Source of the DNA: Pseudomonas weihenstephanensis
GTDB taxonomy: Bacteria; Pseudomonadota; Gammaproteobacteria; Pseudomonadales; Pseudomonadaceae
NCBI RefSeq assembly: GCF_001043055.1
Contig: NZ_JYLF01000002.1
Span: 620,001 to 684,000 of the forward strand
Length of the DNA: 64,000 nt
Direction of reading: 5' to 3'
Shown: piece after piece, positions 29,221 through 39,960 of the stretch
Position numbering within the stretch: position 1 is the first letter of the stretch
Layout: each line of letters opens with the position of its first letter
The notes under the pieces: model-generated
What the model was told of the DNA's origin: nothing
The model's input: the letters and a program-made list of their open reading frames with translations, nothing else
Database searches by the model: none
Translations under genes and position numbers: made by a program

Positions 29221-30831
29221 TTAATCGACAGCCACTGGTGCCAAAAAGGCAGCTTCCAGTAGCTGTTGTGTATATGCATGTTGCGGTGAGGCAAAAATAC
29301 GTTGCGCATCACCTTGTTCGACCACTTGGCCTTGCTTGACCACCATCAATTGGTGGCTCAGCGCTTTGACTACCGCCAGATCATGGCTGATAAACAAATA
29401 CGTCAGGTTGTACTTGGCTTGCAGCGAGCGCAAGAGCTCGACGACCTGGCGTTGTACGGTTCTGTCCAACGCAGAGGTTGGCTCGTCCAGCAGAATCAAC
29501 GCTGGCTTTAACACTAATGCGCGGGCAATGGCGATTCTCTGCCGTTGACCACCTGAAAACTCGTGAGGGTAACGGTGCCGGGTTTCCGGATCCAGACCTA
29601 CTTCACGCAATGCTTCAATAATTGCTGATTCCTGCTCTTGCGCGGTGCCCATTTGGTGAATACGCAATCCCTCACCCACAATCTCGCTGACGCTCATGCG
29701 TGGGCTGAGGCTGCCAAACGGGTCTTGAAACACCACCTGCATTTGCCGTCGTAACGGCCTGACTTCTTTTTGCGACAAGCAGTTTAGCTGTTTGTCTTCG
29801 AAACGAATCGCGCCCTGGCTTGCAATCAGTCGCAAGATGGCCAGACCCAAGGTCGATTTGCCTGATCCGCTTTCCCCCACAATGCCCAGCGTTTGACCGC
29901 GGGGCAGGCTGAAGTTAATGCCGTCGACCGCTTTTACGTAATCAACGGTTTTGCGCAACAGTCCTTTCTTGATCGGGAACCACACTTTCAGGTTCTCGAC
30001 TTCCAGCAATGGCGGGCCCGCAACGGTATCGGCCGGGCCGCCACGGGGTTCTGCACTGAGCAGTTCCCGGGTATAGGGATGCTGTGGCGAACGGAACAGC
30101 TGTTCACACGATGCTTGTTCGACGATGCAACCGCGCTGCATGACACATACTCTGTGCGCAATTCGTCGAACCAGGTTCAAATCGTGACTGATCAGTAACA
30201 GCGACATGCCCAGCCGTGCCTGCAAATCCTTGAGCAAATCAAGAATTTTGAGCTGCACGGTGACGTCCAGCGCCGTGGTGGGTTCGTCCGCAATCAACAG
30301 CTCGGGTTCATTCGCCAGGGCCATGGCAATCATTACACGTTGTCTCTGGCCGCCGGAGAGCTCGTGTGGCAAGGCTTTGAGGCGTTTGCGCGGCTCAGGG
30401 ATGCCCACCAGCTCCAACAGCTCCAGCGTGCGCTCAGTGGCGGCCTTGCCTGACAGCCCTTTGTGGATGCCGAGCACTTCGTTGATTTGTTTTTCAATGC
30501 TGTGCAGGGGGTTGAGCGAGGTCATGGGTTCTTGAAAAATCATGGCAATTCGATTGCCGCGAATATGGCGCAGTTTTTTTTCGTCCAGGCTCAATAAGTC
30601 CTGCCCGGCATACTGAATGCTACCGCCGGGATGGCGAGCGATGGGGTAGGGCAGCAGTCTCAGGATGGAGTGGGCAGTGACTGACTTGCCTGATCCGCTT
30701 TCGCCTACAAGCGCCAGTGTTTCGCCACGCTTGATATCAAAGCTGATGTTTTGCACCACGCGTTGTGGCTGCTCACCGGCTACAAACTCCACGGAAAGAT
30801 CGCGCACTTCTATCAGATTGTCCTGCGTCAT
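29221..30831 (-). CDS. nppD: Peptide/nucleopeptide ABC transporter ATP-binding protein (two NBDs)
   Basis: A 536-residue fusion of two ABC ATPase domains (about residues 5-260 and 275-530), as in E. coli YejF. Each half has Walker A (GESGSGKS), the LSGGQRQR or FSGGQRQR signature and Walker B. The extra oligopeptide-transporter segment follows the first domain. It powers uptake through the two permeases encoded just upstream in the operon. The symbol follows the P. aeruginosa npp operon (uptake of peptidyl nucleoside antibiotics) by gene order; substrate in this strain is inferred. Confidence 0.92.
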   Translation of the reverse strand: MTQDNLIEVRDLSVEFVAGEQPQRVVQNISFDIKRGETLALVGESGSGKSVTAHSILRLLPYPIARHPGGSIQYAGQDLLSLDEKKLRHIRGNRIAMIFQEPMTSLNPLHSIEKQINEVLGIHKGLSGKAATERTLELLELVGIPEPRKRLKALPHELSGGQRQRVMIAMALANEPELLIADEPTTALDVTVQLKILDLLKDLQARLGMSLLLISHDLNLVRRIAHRVCVMQRGCIVEQASCEQLFRSPQHPYTRELLSAEPRGGPADTVAGPPLLEVENLKVWFPIKKGLLRKTVDYVKAVDGINFSLPRGQTLGIVGESGSGKSTLGLAILRLIASQGAIRFEDKQLNCLSQKEVRPLRRQMQVVFQDPFGSLSPRMSVSEIVGEGLRIHQMGTAQEQESAIIEALREVGLDPETRHRYPHEFSGGQRQRIAIARALVLKPALILLDEPTSALDRTVQRQVVELLRSLQAKYNLTYLFISHDLAVVKALSHQLMVVKQGQVVEQGDAQRIFASPQHAYTQQLLEAAFLAPVAVD

Positions 30832-30832
30832 C

Positions 30833-31852
30833 TCATTTCCTCGGGTCGAAAGCATCGCGAGCGGACTCACCGATAAACACCAACAAACTGAGCATGATTG
30901 CCAGCACCGCAAAGGCGCTGATACCCAGCCACGGCGCTTGCAAGTTGGATTTGCCCTGTGCGACCAGTTCGCCCAGAGACGGCGCGCCCGGCGGAAGGCC
31001 GAAGCCTAAAAAGTCCAGTGCGGTCAGAGTGCCAATGGCACCGGTCAAAATGAACGGCATGAACGTCATGGTCGATACCATCGCGTTGGGCAAAATATGC
31101 CGATACATGATGGCCATGTCTTGCATGCCCAAGGCACGGGCGGCGCGTACGTATTCCAGGTTACGCCCGCGCAGGAATTCGGCCCGCACCACGTCAACCA
31201 GGCTCATCCACGAAAACAACAGCATGATGCCCAGCAGCCACCAGAAGTTGGGTTGCACAAAACTGGCAAGAATAATCAGCAGGTACAAGACAGGTAAGCC
31301 CGACCAGATTTCCAGAAATCGCTGACCTGCCAGGTCTACCCAGCCGCCATAGAACCCCTGAAGCGCCCCGGCAATCACGCCGATAATCGAACTCAAAATA
31401 GTCAGGGTCAGTGCAAACAGTACGGAGATGCGAAAACCATAAATCACACGGGCCAACACATCCCGACCCTGATCGTCGGTGCCGAGCCAGTTTTCAGCGG
31501 ATGGCGGTGCGGGGGCAGGGACTTTCAAGTCGTAGTTGATGCTCTGATAGCTATAGGGGATTGGTGGCCACAGCACCCAGGCATCTTTCTTGGCCAGCAG
31601 TTCGCGGATGTAGGGGCTTTTGTAGTTCGCTTCCAGTGGGAACTCGCCGCCAAAGTCAGTCTCTGGGTAGCGTTTGAGAGCCGGGAAATACAGTTCGCCG
31701 TCGTAGCTGATCACCAGCGGTTTGTCGTTGGCAATTAACTCGGCCCCCAGGCTCAGCCCGAAGAGCACCAAAAAGATCCACAGTGACCACCAGCCGCGTT
31801 TATTGGCTTTAAAGCGGGCGAAGCGTCGTCGATTGAGGGGCGATAACTTCAT
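30833..31852 (-). CDS. nppC: Peptide ABC transporter permease, YejE-like
   Basis: A 339-residue inner-membrane permease. One membrane helix at about residues 18-40 precedes a periplasmic stretch, then a five-helix BPD domain with the EAA loop (AARALGMQDMAIMYRHILPNA) that contacts the ATPase. GTDDQGRDVLARVIYG is the DppC/OppC family block. The start at 31852 (MKLSPLNRRRF) fits; only one base separates it from the neighbouring permease stop, so translation is tightly linked. Confidence 0.93.
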   Translation of the reverse strand: MKLSPLNRRRFARFKANKRGWWSLWIFLVLFGLSLGAELIANDKPLVISYDGELYFPALKRYPETDFGGEFPLEANYKSPYIRELLAKKDAWVLWPPIPYSYQSINYDLKVPAPAPPSAENWLGTDDQGRDVLARVIYGFRISVLFALTLTILSSIIGVIAGALQGFYGGWVDLAGQRFLEIWSGLPVLYLLIILASFVQPNFWWLLGIMLLFSWMSLVDVVRAEFLRGRNLEYVRAARALGMQDMAIMYRHILPNAMVSTMTFMPFILTGAIGTLTALDFLGFGLPPGAPSLGELVAQGKSNLQAPWLGISAFAVLAIMLSLLVFIGESARDAFDPRK

Positions 31853-31853
31853 C

Positions 31854-32927
31854 TCAATGCTCCCTGCTTTCAAAGTCGATGCGCGGATCCACCAGGGTGT
31901 ATGACAAGTCGCCAATCAGTTTCACCAGCAGGCCGACCAGGGTGAAGATGAACAAGGTCCCAAAAACAACGGGGTAATCGCGGTTGATCGCCGCCTCAAA
32001 GCTCATAAGCCCCAACCCATCCAGCGAGAAAATCACCTCAACCAATAGCGAACCGGTGAAGAAGATGCCGATAAAGGCTGATGGAAATCCGGCAATGACC
32101 AGCAACATCGCGTTGCGAAACACGTGGCCATACAGCACGCGATGATGGGTCAGTCCTTTGGCTTTGGCGGTCACCACGTATTGCTTGTTGATCTCGTCCA
32201 AAAAACTGTTTTTGGTGAGTAAGGTCATCGTGGCGAAGTTGCCGATGACCAATGCCGTCACGGGTAAGGCCAGATGCCAGAAATAGTCGAGGATTTTGCC
32301 GCCCAGGCTCAATTCGTCGAAGTTGTTGGAGGTCAGCCCGCGTAGCGGGAACCAGTCCAGATAGCTGCCGCCGGCAAAGACCACGATCAATAAGATGGCA
32401 AACAGGAACGCCGGGATGGCATAGCCGATAATGATCGCCGAACTGGTCCACACGTCGAAATGACTGCCGTGTCGCGTAGCTTTGGCGATACCCAGCGGGA
32501 TCGACACCAGGTACATGATCAAGGTGCTCCAGAGTCCAAGCGAGATGGAGACAGGCATTTTCTCCTTGATCAGGTCGATGACTTTGGCATCCCTGAAAAA
32601 ACTCTCGCCGAAGTCCAGGTGGGCGTAATTTTTGATCATGATCCACAAGCGCTCGGGAGCGGGCTTGTCGAAGCCGTACATTTTTTCGATTTCCTGGATC
32701 AGCGCCGGGTCCAGTCCTTGGGCGCCACGGTAGTTGGAACCTGCCACCGAAACCTCAGAGCCGCCGCCTGCGATACGGCTGGTCGCCCCGTCGAAGCCTT
32801 CGAGTTTGGCAATCATTTGCTCCACCGGACCACCCGGCGCAGCCTGGATGATGATGAAGTTAATCAGCAAGATCCCGAACAGGGTCGGGATGATCAACAG
32901 CAGTCGCCTGAATATATACGCCAGCAT
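31854..32927 (-). CDS. nppB: Peptide ABC transporter permease, YejB-like
   Basis: A 357-residue permease of the DppB/OppB group. The first helix starts [19 protein letters not shown], a long periplasmic segment follows (about 40-130), then the helical core with an EAA-type loop ([21 protein letters not shown]). It pairs with NppC to form the channel. It begins on the base after the stop of the binding-protein gene nppA2, showing an operon without gaps. Confidence 0.93.
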   Translation of the reverse strand: MLAYIFRRLLLIIPTLFGILLINFIIIQAAPGGPVEQMIAKLEGFDGATSRIAGGGSEVSVAGSNYRGAQGLDPALIQEIEKMYGFDKPAPERLWIMIKNYAHLDFGESFFRDAKVIDLIKEKMPVSISLGLWSTLIMYLVSIPLGIAKATRHGSHFDVWTSSAIIIGYAIPAFLFAILLIVVFAGGSYLDWFPLRGLTSNNFDELSLGGKILDYFWHLALPVTALVIGNFATMTLLTKNSFLDEINKQYVVTAKAKGLTHHRVLYGHVFRNAMLLVIAGFPSAFIGIFFTGSLLVEVIFSLDGLGLMSFEAAINRDYPVVFGTLFIFTLVGLLVKLIGDLSYTLVDPRIDFESREH

Positions 32928-34769
32928 CTAAGGCTCCAGGCTTTCGCTTGTGGATTGGGTGGAGGTCACCGGTTCGACATCGGGCTTGACCCACCAGGTG
33001 TCTATTCCGATGTCATACAACGGGGTCACGGTGGGGTGGCCGATATGGTTGGAATACGCCACGCGCCAGGTTTTTATGTGCCAGTTAGGGATGACGTAAA
33101 AGCCCCATTGCAGCACACGGTCCAGGGCGCGGGCATGAGTGATCAGGTTCTGGCGCGAATCGGCATGGATGAGACCTTCGGTGAGTTGGTCAATGGCAGG
33201 GTCTTTTAGCCCCATGAAGTTGCGGCTGCCGGGTTTTTCGGCGCTTTGCGACTCCCAGTATTCGCGCTGCTCGCTGCCGGGAGAACTGGACTGCGGAAAA
33301 CTGCCGATAATCATGTCGAAGTCCCGTGAGCGCAGACGGTTCAAGTATTGCGAAACATCGACCCGGCGAATCTGCATGTCGATGCCCAAGTCGCGGAGGT
33401 TGCGCTTGAAGGGCAGCAGAATGCGCTCGAATTCGGTTTGCGCCACTAGAAACTCAATGCGCACCGGCTTGCCCTGAGCATCGACCATCTTGTCGTCAAC
33501 GATGCGCCAGCCGGCGTCCTGCAGTAATTGATAAGCGCGACGCTGTTGGTCGCGAATCATGCCCGTGGCATTGGTGACGTCGGGTTTGAATACCTCGGTA
33601 AATGCCTTATCGGGAATTTGCCCGCGCAAAGGCTCCAGAATTGCCAGCTCTTCTTCAGTCGGCGGAGCGCTGGCGGCCATTTCCGAGTTTTCGAAATAAC
33701 TGCTGGTGCGGGTATATGAACCGTTGAATAACTGCTTGTTGGTCCATTCGAAGTCGAATAACAGGCTCAGCGCCTCGCGCACACGAATGTCCTGGAACAT
33801 GGGTCGGCGCAGATTAAAAATGAAGCCTTGCATGCCAGTGGGGTTGGCATTGCGAATTTCCTCTTTAATTAAACGGCCCTGTTTGACCGCCGGTACGTGA
33901 TAAGCGCTGGCCCAATTTTTGGCGCTGATCTCAAACCAGTAGTCAAATTGGCCTGCCTTGAGCGCTTCGAATGCCACGTTGTTGTCGCGGAAATAATCGA
34001 TGGTGATGGCGTCAAAGTTATACAGCCCCTTGTTGATGGGCAGGTCTTTGCCCCAGTAGTCCTTGTTGCGTTCGTAACGAATCGAGCGCCCCGGCTTGAT
34101 CTCAGTGATGGTGTACGGACCGCTGCCGACAGGTATTTCGAGGTTGCCCTTGCTGAAATCTCGGGTTTCCCACCAATGTTTTGGTAACACCGGCAATTGG
34201 CCGAGGATCAATGGCAGCTCGCGGTTCTTGTTGTGTTTGAAGACGAACGTCACTTGCAACGGGTTTTCTTCGACCGCTTTTTCGACGTCGCTGTAATACC
34301 CCTTGAACAAGGGCGAGCCGTTTTTCATCAACGTATCGAAACTGAACACGACGTCTTCAGCGCGAATGGGATGGCCATCATTGAACTTGGCTTCGGGCCG
34401 CAGATAAAAACGCACCCAGCTGTTATCGGGCGCCTTTTCAATTTTCTGCGCAATCAAGCCATATGCGGTGAAGGGTTCATCGAGGCTCTGGCGGGCCAGG
34501 GTGTCGTACGTCAGGTCGATGCTGTCGGCCGGTACGCCTTTGTTGATAAACGGGTTCAGGCTGTCGAAAGTCCCCAAGGCGGATTTGCGAAATGTCCCGC
34601 CCTTTGGCGCATTCGGGTTCACATAATCAACGTGCTTGAAGTTGGCCGGATATTTGGGTGGTTCGTCGTACAGGGTTAGCGCGTGCTGTGGCGCCGCGAG
34701 CGCCAGGCAACTGAGGCCGGCCAATAGCAGGCCACTGAGGGGCTTGAGCAATGTACGCAAAGGCATCAT
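32928..34769 (-). CDS. nppA2: Extracellular peptide-binding protein of the npp transporter (second copy)
   Basis: A 613-residue SBP_bac_5 protein with a signal peptide ending LALAAPQ near residue 27, so periplasmic. It has the YejA-type lobe sequence YPANFKHVDYVNPNAPKGG and a C-terminus ending in the GIDTWWVKP pattern. It delivers peptides to NppBC. Two ATG codons are adjacent; the first (34769) overlaps the upstream gene's TGA as ATGA and has GGAGAAAT before it. It resembles its upstream neighbour over its full length, so they are ancient duplicates. Confidence 0.92.
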   Translation of the reverse strand: MMPLRTLLKPLSGLLLAGLSCLALAAPQHALTLYDEPPKYPANFKHVDYVNPNAPKGGTFRKSALGTFDSLNPFINKGVPADSIDLTYDTLARQSLDEPFTAYGLIAQKIEKAPDNSWVRFYLRPEAKFNDGHPIRAEDVVFSFDTLMKNGSPLFKGYYSDVEKAVEENPLQVTFVFKHNKNRELPLILGQLPVLPKHWWETRDFSKGNLEIPVGSGPYTITEIKPGRSIRYERNKDYWGKDLPINKGLYNFDAITIDYFRDNNVAFEALKAGQFDYWFEISAKNWASAYHVPAVKQGRLIKEEIRNANPTGMQGFIFNLRRPMFQDIRVREALSLLFDFEWTNKQLFNGSYTRTSSYFENSEMAASAPPTEEELAILEPLRGQIPDKAFTEVFKPDVTNATGMIRDQQRRAYQLLQDAGWRIVDDKMVDAQGKPVRIEFLVAQTEFERILLPFKRNLRDLGIDMQIRRVDVSQYLNRLRSRDFDMIIGSFPQSSSPGSEQREYWESQSAEKPGSRNFMGLKDPAIDQLTEGLIHADSRQNLITHARALDRVLQWGFYVIPNWHIKTWRVAYSNHIGHPTVTPLYDIGIDTWWVKPDVEPVTSTQSTSESLEP

Positions 34770-36595
34770 TGGGATTTCTCCGTAGGCTTTAGCCACCACG
34801 CACTCAGGCCCAAGTTGTAGGGCGGCGTAGTCACGAAGGCGAACCGGTTGCGGTACGCCAGGCGGTGATAGTTCAGATACCAGTTAGGAATGCTGTAGTA
34901 CTGCCATAACAAGACGCGGTCCAGTGCCCGGCCAGCGGCCAGTTGTTCTTCGCGGGTTTGTGCCGCCAGCAGTTTTTCAAGTAATTGATCGACAACCGGG
35001 TTGGCCACCCCCGCATAGTTTTTACTGCCCTTGACGTTGGCCTGGCTGGAGTGGAAGTACTGCCACTGCTCAAGACCGGGGCTCAAGGTTTGGTCCAGGG
35101 TCATGAGGATCATGTCGAAATCGAACTGGTCCAGGCGCTGCTTGTACTGTGCCCGGTCGACGGTACGCAGGCGTGCAGCAATGCCGATGCTCGCCAGGTT
35201 TTCCACGTACGGTTGCAGAATGCGCTCAAGGTTGGGGTTTACCAGCAATATTTCGAAGGTTAACGGCTTGCCGTCTGCATTGAGCAAGCGCTGGCCTGAG
35301 AGTTTCCAGCCGCTCTCAGCGAATAGACCCAGCGCACGGCGCAGGGTTTGGCGAGGGATGCCACGCCCCTCGGTCTGTGGCAGGCGAAAAGCCTGGGTAA
35401 ACAATTCGGGCGGCAGTTGTGTGCGCCAGGGTGAAAGCATTAACCATTCGTGGCCCTGCGGGATGCCGCTGGCCGAGAAATCACTGTTGGGGTAGAAGCT
35501 CGTTGCACGCTGGTAGGCCCCATTGAACAGCGCCCTGTTCGCCCATTCAAAATCAAACATCAAACCCATCGCTTCACGCACTTTGGTTTGATTGAAGGTG
35601 CTGCGGCGGCTGTTCATGAACAGCCCCTGGGTTTGAGTCGGGATGTGATGAGGGATTTGAGCTTTGATTACATCCCCCCGGCGCACGGCCGGGAAGTTAT
35701 AGCCGTTGGCCCAGTTCTTGGCCTGATGCTCGATGTAGATGTCGAACTCTGCGGCCTTGAAGGCTTCGAACGCGACATCGCTGTCGCGATAAAACTCGAC
35801 CTCAACCCGGTCGAAATTGTATTTGCCACGATTGACCGGCAGGTTGGCGCCCCACCAGTTCTTGACGTGTTCGAAGACCACGTGGCGGCCCGGTGTGACT
35901 TTGCTGATCCGATAAGGGCCACTGCCCAGCGGTGGTTCAAAGGTCGTGGCTTTGAAGTCGCGTTTGGCCCAGTAGTGCTCAGGCAGAACGGGCAGTTCGC
36001 CGAGTCGCAGAATCAGCAGCGGGTTGCCAGAGCGTTTGAACACAAAACGTATGCGCTTGGGGCCCAAAATGTCCACCCGCTGCACTTCTTGCAAATGAGT
36101 GCGGTACTGCGGGTGGCCTTCTTTGCGTAAGAGGTTGTAGGAGAACGCAACGTCGGAGGCCGTGATCGGAGTGCCATCGTGAAAGCGCGCCTCAGGCCGC
36201 AGGTTGAACACCACCCAACTGCGTGTCTCGTTGTACTCCACGGATTGCGCGATCAACCCGTAACTGGAGGTCGGCTCGTCGCCTGATGGCGCGTACTGGC
36301 CAGTGCCTGCCATCAGTGTTTCATTCAGCTCGTTGACCCCATATTGCAGAAAGTTGGGGGTAGATACCGGGCTTGTGCCTTTGAAGGTATAGGGGTTGAG
36401 CGTGTCAAAGGTGCCAAAGGCCATGACCTTGAGCGTCCCGCCTTTGGGCGCATCAGGGTTGACCCAATCGAAATGGGTGAACGTGGCCGGGTACTTGAGT
36501 GTGCCGAACTGCGCATAACCGTGGCTTTCGCTGAGGGTTGCGCGGGCAGGAAAGCTCAAGGCCAGGTAGATAAGTAGCGAAAGGAGGGGACGCAT
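34766..36595 (-). CDS. nppA1: Extracellular peptide-binding protein of the npp transporter (first copy)
   Basis: A 609-residue binding protein of the same SBP_bac_5/YejA type as the next gene. A signal peptide covers about residues 1-19 (MRPLLSLLIYLALSFPARA). The lobe sequence YPATFTHFDWVNPDAPKGG and the ending LGLSAWWLKP align with the second copy, but overall identity is only moderate. Two binding proteins for one permease pair suggest a broadened ligand range. A GTG at 36598 precedes the ATG at 36595; the ATG is preferred. It is the first gene of the operon nppA1A2BCD-fabI. Confidence 0.92.
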   Translation of the reverse strand: MRPLLSLLIYLALSFPARATLSESHGYAQFGTLKYPATFTHFDWVNPDAPKGGTLKVMAFGTFDTLNPYTFKGTSPVSTPNFLQYGVNELNETLMAGTGQYAPSGDEPTSSYGLIAQSVEYNETRSWVVFNLRPEARFHDGTPITASDVAFSYNLLRKEGHPQYRTHLQEVQRVDILGPKRIRFVFKRSGNPLLILRLGELPVLPEHYWAKRDFKATTFEPPLGSGPYRISKVTPGRHVVFEHVKNWWGANLPVNRGKYNFDRVEVEFYRDSDVAFEAFKAAEFDIYIEHQAKNWANGYNFPAVRRGDVIKAQIPHHIPTQTQGLFMNSRRSTFNQTKVREAMGLMFDFEWANRALFNGAYQRATSFYPNSDFSASGIPQGHEWLMLSPWRTQLPPELFTQAFRLPQTEGRGIPRQTLRRALGLFAESGWKLSGQRLLNADGKPLTFEILLVNPNLERILQPYVENLASIGIAARLRTVDRAQYKQRLDQFDFDMILMTLDQTLSPGLEQWQYFHSSQANVKGSKNYAGVANPVVDQLLEKLLAAQTREEQLAAGRALDRVLLWQYYSIPNWYLNYHRLAYRNRFAFVTTPPYNLGLSAWWLKPTEKSQ

Positions 36596-36683
36596 CACGT
36601 CAGAGATCCGATCCAGGCGTTGGGCTTAGGTTTGGTTACAGTAACAGCTTGTATCTGCGGGAAAAAGGCTGCGCTAGAAAGCA

Positions 36684-36733
36684 CCGCGGGCAAGTGGCTT
36701 CCTGGTTTTATGTAGGAGTCAACTTGCCCGCAG
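36684..36733. repeat. REP-type inverted repeat
   Basis: GCGGGCAAGT (36686-36695) is inversely matched by ACTTGCCCGC (36722-36731), with TGTAGGAG between. These words are typical of pseudomonad intergenic REP elements. It lies in the gap between the npp operon and mltD. Confidence 0.7.
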
Positions 36734-36750
36734 TGTTGTTATGCAATCGC

Positions 36751-38154
36751 TTAGCGTGGGTTTGAAACCGTCAACATTTGCCCAGGCTTGAGTGCCTTGG
36801 CGCTGTTAGGGTTCCAGCGCTTGAGGTGTTGCATCTCGACGTTAAAGCGTTTGGCGACGATGTACAGCGAGTCACCCTTTTTCACTTTGTATTGGGTGGC
36901 TTTCTTGCTGGCTGCGGGTTTGCGCGTGTCCTGCATCACCAGCATCTGGCCGCTCTTGAGGTTTTTGCCGGTCAGTTTGTTCCAGCGCTGCAAGTCACGG
37001 ACATTGACCTTGTTGGCCTTGGCAATGGTGGTCAGGTTGTCGCCACTTTTGACCTTGTACTTACGGTTAAGGCGCACGGCCGTGTTGCTGGCCACATTGT
37101 CGAATACCGCTTTTTTGGGGCGCAGGCTGATCAGTTCATCAGGTCTGAGGTTGGACAGGCTGGTGGTCAGTAACTGAGCTTTGGAGGTCGGCACCAGCAG
37201 ATGCTGCGGGCCATCCGTGGTGGCTCGTTGCTTGTAAGCCGGATTGAGCTGAAACATTTCGTCTTCGTCGATCTCGGCCAGCGCAGCAACGCGGGACAAG
37301 TCCATGGATTGTTTGATTTCAACCATTTCGAAGTACGGTTCGTTGGCAATCGGGTTCAGGTTGATGCCATAGGCTTCAGGGGCCATCACCACTTGGGACA
37401 GAGCCAACAATTTCGGAACGTAGTCTTTGGTTTCCTGCGGCAGGGGCAGGTTCCAGTAATCCGTCGGCAAACCGAGCTTTTCGTTGCGTTCGATGGCCCG
37501 ACTTACGGTGCCTTCGCCTGCGTTGTAAGCCGCCAGCGCCAGCAACCAGTCGCCATTGAACATGTCATGCAGACGGGTCAGATAATTCATGGCCGCCAGG
37601 GTTGAGGCGGTGATGTCTTTACGCCCGTCATAGGCACGGGTTTGGCGCAGGTTGAAGTAGCGGCCGGTCGATGGAATGAACTGCCACAGACCCACGGCAT
37701 TGGCGTGAGAATACGCCATCGGGTTGTAAGCGCTTTCAATGACGGGCAGCAGAGCCAGTTCCAGCGGCATGTTGCGTTCTTCGAGGCGCTCTACGATGTA
37801 GTGAATATAAAGGCTGCCACGCTCACCTGCGTTTTCGAGAAACGAAGGGTTGCTGGCGAACCACAGGCGCTGTTGTTCGATTCGCGGGTTAACTTCTACG
37901 CCTTCCTGCAACTTGAAACCCTGACGCATCCGCTCCCACACATCTTGTGGGGCTACAGGGCTGGGTTTTTCGCTGAGCCAGATCGGCTCCTGAGGAATGC
38001 GTTTGGTCAGTTTCAACGTGGGTCTTTCGGCCGTTTTGGCTGATTGATCCATGCTTTGACAACCCGCGAGTACAGCGGACACGGCCAGCGCGATGGCTTG
38101 CGCAAGACGCGTCAATGTGTCTGTTTTGATGAAGTTACGTATAGATGACGACAT
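36751..38154 (-). CDS. mltD: Membrane-bound lytic murein transglycosylase D
   Basis: MltD cleaves the peptidoglycan glycan chain to anhydromuropeptides. The 467-residue protein has a lipoprotein signal with lipobox LAGC near residue 32. An SLT domain follows (catalytic Glu in VIESAYNP, then GLWQFIP and AAYNAGEG), with two C-terminal LysM cell-wall-binding repeats (about 370-415 and 425-467). The frame extends to 38178; the ATG at 38154 (MSSSIRNFIK) gives the best lipoprotein signal. Confidence 0.93.
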   Translation of the reverse strand: MSSSIRNFIKTDTLTRLAQAIALAVSAVLAGCQSMDQSAKTAERPTLKLTKRIPQEPIWLSEKPSPVAPQDVWERMRQGFKLQEGVEVNPRIEQQRLWFASNPSFLENAGERGSLYIHYIVERLEERNMPLELALLPVIESAYNPMAYSHANAVGLWQFIPSTGRYFNLRQTRAYDGRKDITASTLAAMNYLTRLHDMFNGDWLLALAAYNAGEGTVSRAIERNEKLGLPTDYWNLPLPQETKDYVPKLLALSQVVMAPEAYGINLNPIANEPYFEMVEIKQSMDLSRVAALAEIDEDEMFQLNPAYKQRATTDGPQHLLVPTSKAQLLTTSLSNLRPDELISLRPKKAVFDNVASNTAVRLNRKYKVKSGDNLTTIAKANKVNVRDLQRWNKLTGKNLKSGQMLVMQDTRKPAASKKATQYKVKKGDSLYIVAKRFNVEMQHLKRWNPNSAKALKPGQMLTVSNPR

Positions 38155-38253
38155 TGGCTGGAAGTAAGTTCCGGGCAAAAATGTCGGGCGATTCTAGAAA
38201 GCAGGGGGGGCGCGGTCAACTGTTCAGAATTTTTGTGCCAACCGCGACCCTGA

Positions 38254-39033
38254 TTAGAACTTATCTTTCCAGCTGCGCAAGCTGGCAAAGACGGCGCAGG
38301 GCGAGGCATTGTCCTGCTCGTTCCACTCGTCAGCTTTTTGTTTAACGGATGTTTCACTGACCCGTAAAAAGGGATTGGTGCGTAATTCCAGCGCCATCGT
38401 GGACGGCAAACTGATGCGACCTTCTGCGCGCCATCGGGTCACTTCATCGAGTCGCGCCTGGATGTCGGCGTTGTTTGGCTCGACCGCTTGTGCAAAGCGC
38501 AAATTGCTTAACGTGTACTCATGGGCGCAAAACACCGAGGTATTGGCAGGCAGCGCGGCCAGTCGGCTTAACGAGTGATGCATTTGTTCGGGGGAACCCT
38601 CGAACAGTCGGCCACAACCGGCGGCAAACAGCGTATCGCCACAAAACAGCAAGGGGGCGGCGGGCGCTGCCTGATAGTAGGCAATGTGACCGAGGGTATG
38701 GCCGGGTAGCAGGAAAACCTCGAACGTCAGGCCCAATACCTCGATGCAGTCGTGGTCGTTGAGCGCCTGCTGTCTCGCGGGGATGTTTTCGAGTGCAGGG
38801 CCCCAAACTTTGGCGCCTGTCAGGTTATGCAGGTGCTCAACGCCGCCGACATGATCAAAATGGTGGTGAGTGACCAGGATGTCGCTCAACGTCCAGTCCG
38901 GATGTCCATCAAGCCACGCCTGGACCGGTGCGGCATCACCCGGGTCGACCACGGCGCAGCGCTTGCTGGCATTGTCTTGTAACAACCAGATGTAGTTGTC
39001 GTTGAAGGCGGGCAGGGCGTCGATCTGTAGCAT
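38254..39033 (-). CDS. gloB: Hydroxyacylglutathione hydrolase (glyoxalase II)
   Basis: GloB hydrolyses S-lactoylglutathione to D-lactate and glutathione, completing methylglyoxal detoxification. The 259-residue metallo-beta-lactamase-fold enzyme shows the metal-binding [37 protein letters not shown] and [10 protein letters not shown]. The frame is open to 39066; the ATG at 39033 begins [16 protein letters not shown] as in the family. It is divergent from the methyltransferase gene. Confidence 0.96.
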   Translation of the reverse strand: MLQIDALPAFNDNYIWLLQDNASKRCAVVDPGDAAPVQAWLDGHPDWTLSDILVTHHHFDHVGGVEHLHNLTGAKVWGPALENIPARQQALNDHDCIEVLGLTFEVFLLPGHTLGHIAYYQAAPAAPLLFCGDTLFAAGCGRLFEGSPEQMHHSLSRLAALPANTSVFCAHEYTLSNLRFAQAVEPNNADIQARLDEVTRWRAEGRISLPSTMALELRTNPFLRVSETSVKQKADEWNEQDNASPCAVFASLRSWKDKF

Positions 39034-39106
39034 TGTGCAATTCCCAAGTGCGAAACAATGGCGCATCTTAGGGCCTGTAATGGGTGTAAGGCGAGTTGGA
39101 GGAGCA

Positions 39107-39865
39107 ATGACCGATAAAGCATTGGCTCAGGCTGACCCTGAGTGGCTGGCGCTGATCCGTTCCGCGCGCGAATGGCTGTCCGGTCCTCACGGGCAGTTGT
39201 TGCTTGAGGATGAACAGCGAGTACTGGAAGAGGAGCTCGGTCGATTTTTTGGCGGTTACCTGGTGCATTACGGCCCAGGCGCCGACGCACCGCCCAGTGC
39301 CCCACAGGTGCAACGCAATGTGCGCTTGGGTGCGCCCTTGCCGGGTGTCGAGATTTTTTGTGAAGAGCAAGCATGGCCTTTATGTGAGCACGCCGCCGAT
39401 GTGGTGGTGCTGCAACACGGTCTGGATTTTTGCCTGTCGCCTCATGGCTTGCTACGCGAAGCCGCCAGCAGTGTGCGCCCCGGCGGGCACCTGTTGATCG
39501 TGGGAATCAACCCCTGGAGCACGTGGGGGCTTCGGCACGTTTTCGCCAAGGACGCGTTAAGCAAGGCGCGCTGCATTTCTGCCTCGCGCGTGGCGGACTG
39601 GCTGAATTTGCTGGGCTTTGCGCTGGAGAAACGCCGCTTCGGGTGCTATCGTCCGCCGCTCGATTCACCTGCCTGGCAACGCCGTTTGTCGGGCTGGGAG
39701 CGCAAGGCGGGTAGCTGGCAACTGGCCGGTGGCGGCTTCTACATATTAGTTGCACGCAAAATGGTGGTGGGTTTGCGGCCCGTCAATCCATTGCGCCGTG
39801 AACCCATGGGCAAACTGATTCCTTTGCCGATGGCCAAGGTCAATCGGCGTCACAGTGAACCCTAG
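39107..39865 (+). CDS. Class I SAM-dependent methyltransferase
   Basis: A 252-residue protein with a methyltransferase-11-like region in the middle. [41 protein letters not shown] matches the post-motif strands and the R-P-G-G-x-L-L turn, while the glycine-rich SAM loop is weak. The substrate is unknown. The conserved place divergent from gloB and before rnhA is shared with other pseudomonads. The start at 39107 has GGAGGAGCA before it. Confidence 0.8.
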   Translation: MTDKALAQADPEWLALIRSAREWLSGPHGQLLLEDEQRVLEEELGRFFGGYLVHYGPGADAPPSAPQVQRNVRLGAPLPGVEIFCEEQAWPLCEHAADVVVLQHGLDFCLSPHGLLREAASSVRPGGHLLIVGINPWSTWGLRHVFAKDALSKARCISASRVADWLNLLGFALEKRRFGCYRPPLDSPAWQRRLSGWERKAGSWQLAGGGFYILVARKMVVGLRPVNPLRREPMGKLIPLPMAKVNRRHSEP

Positions 39866-39960
39866 TCCCTCTTGATTAACGAAAGGCTGGCGTGATCCGG
39901 TCTCTGGTGCTGTCCATCCATGATGGGCAGGCCACAACACCCTTTTCTGGATAGGTTGTA

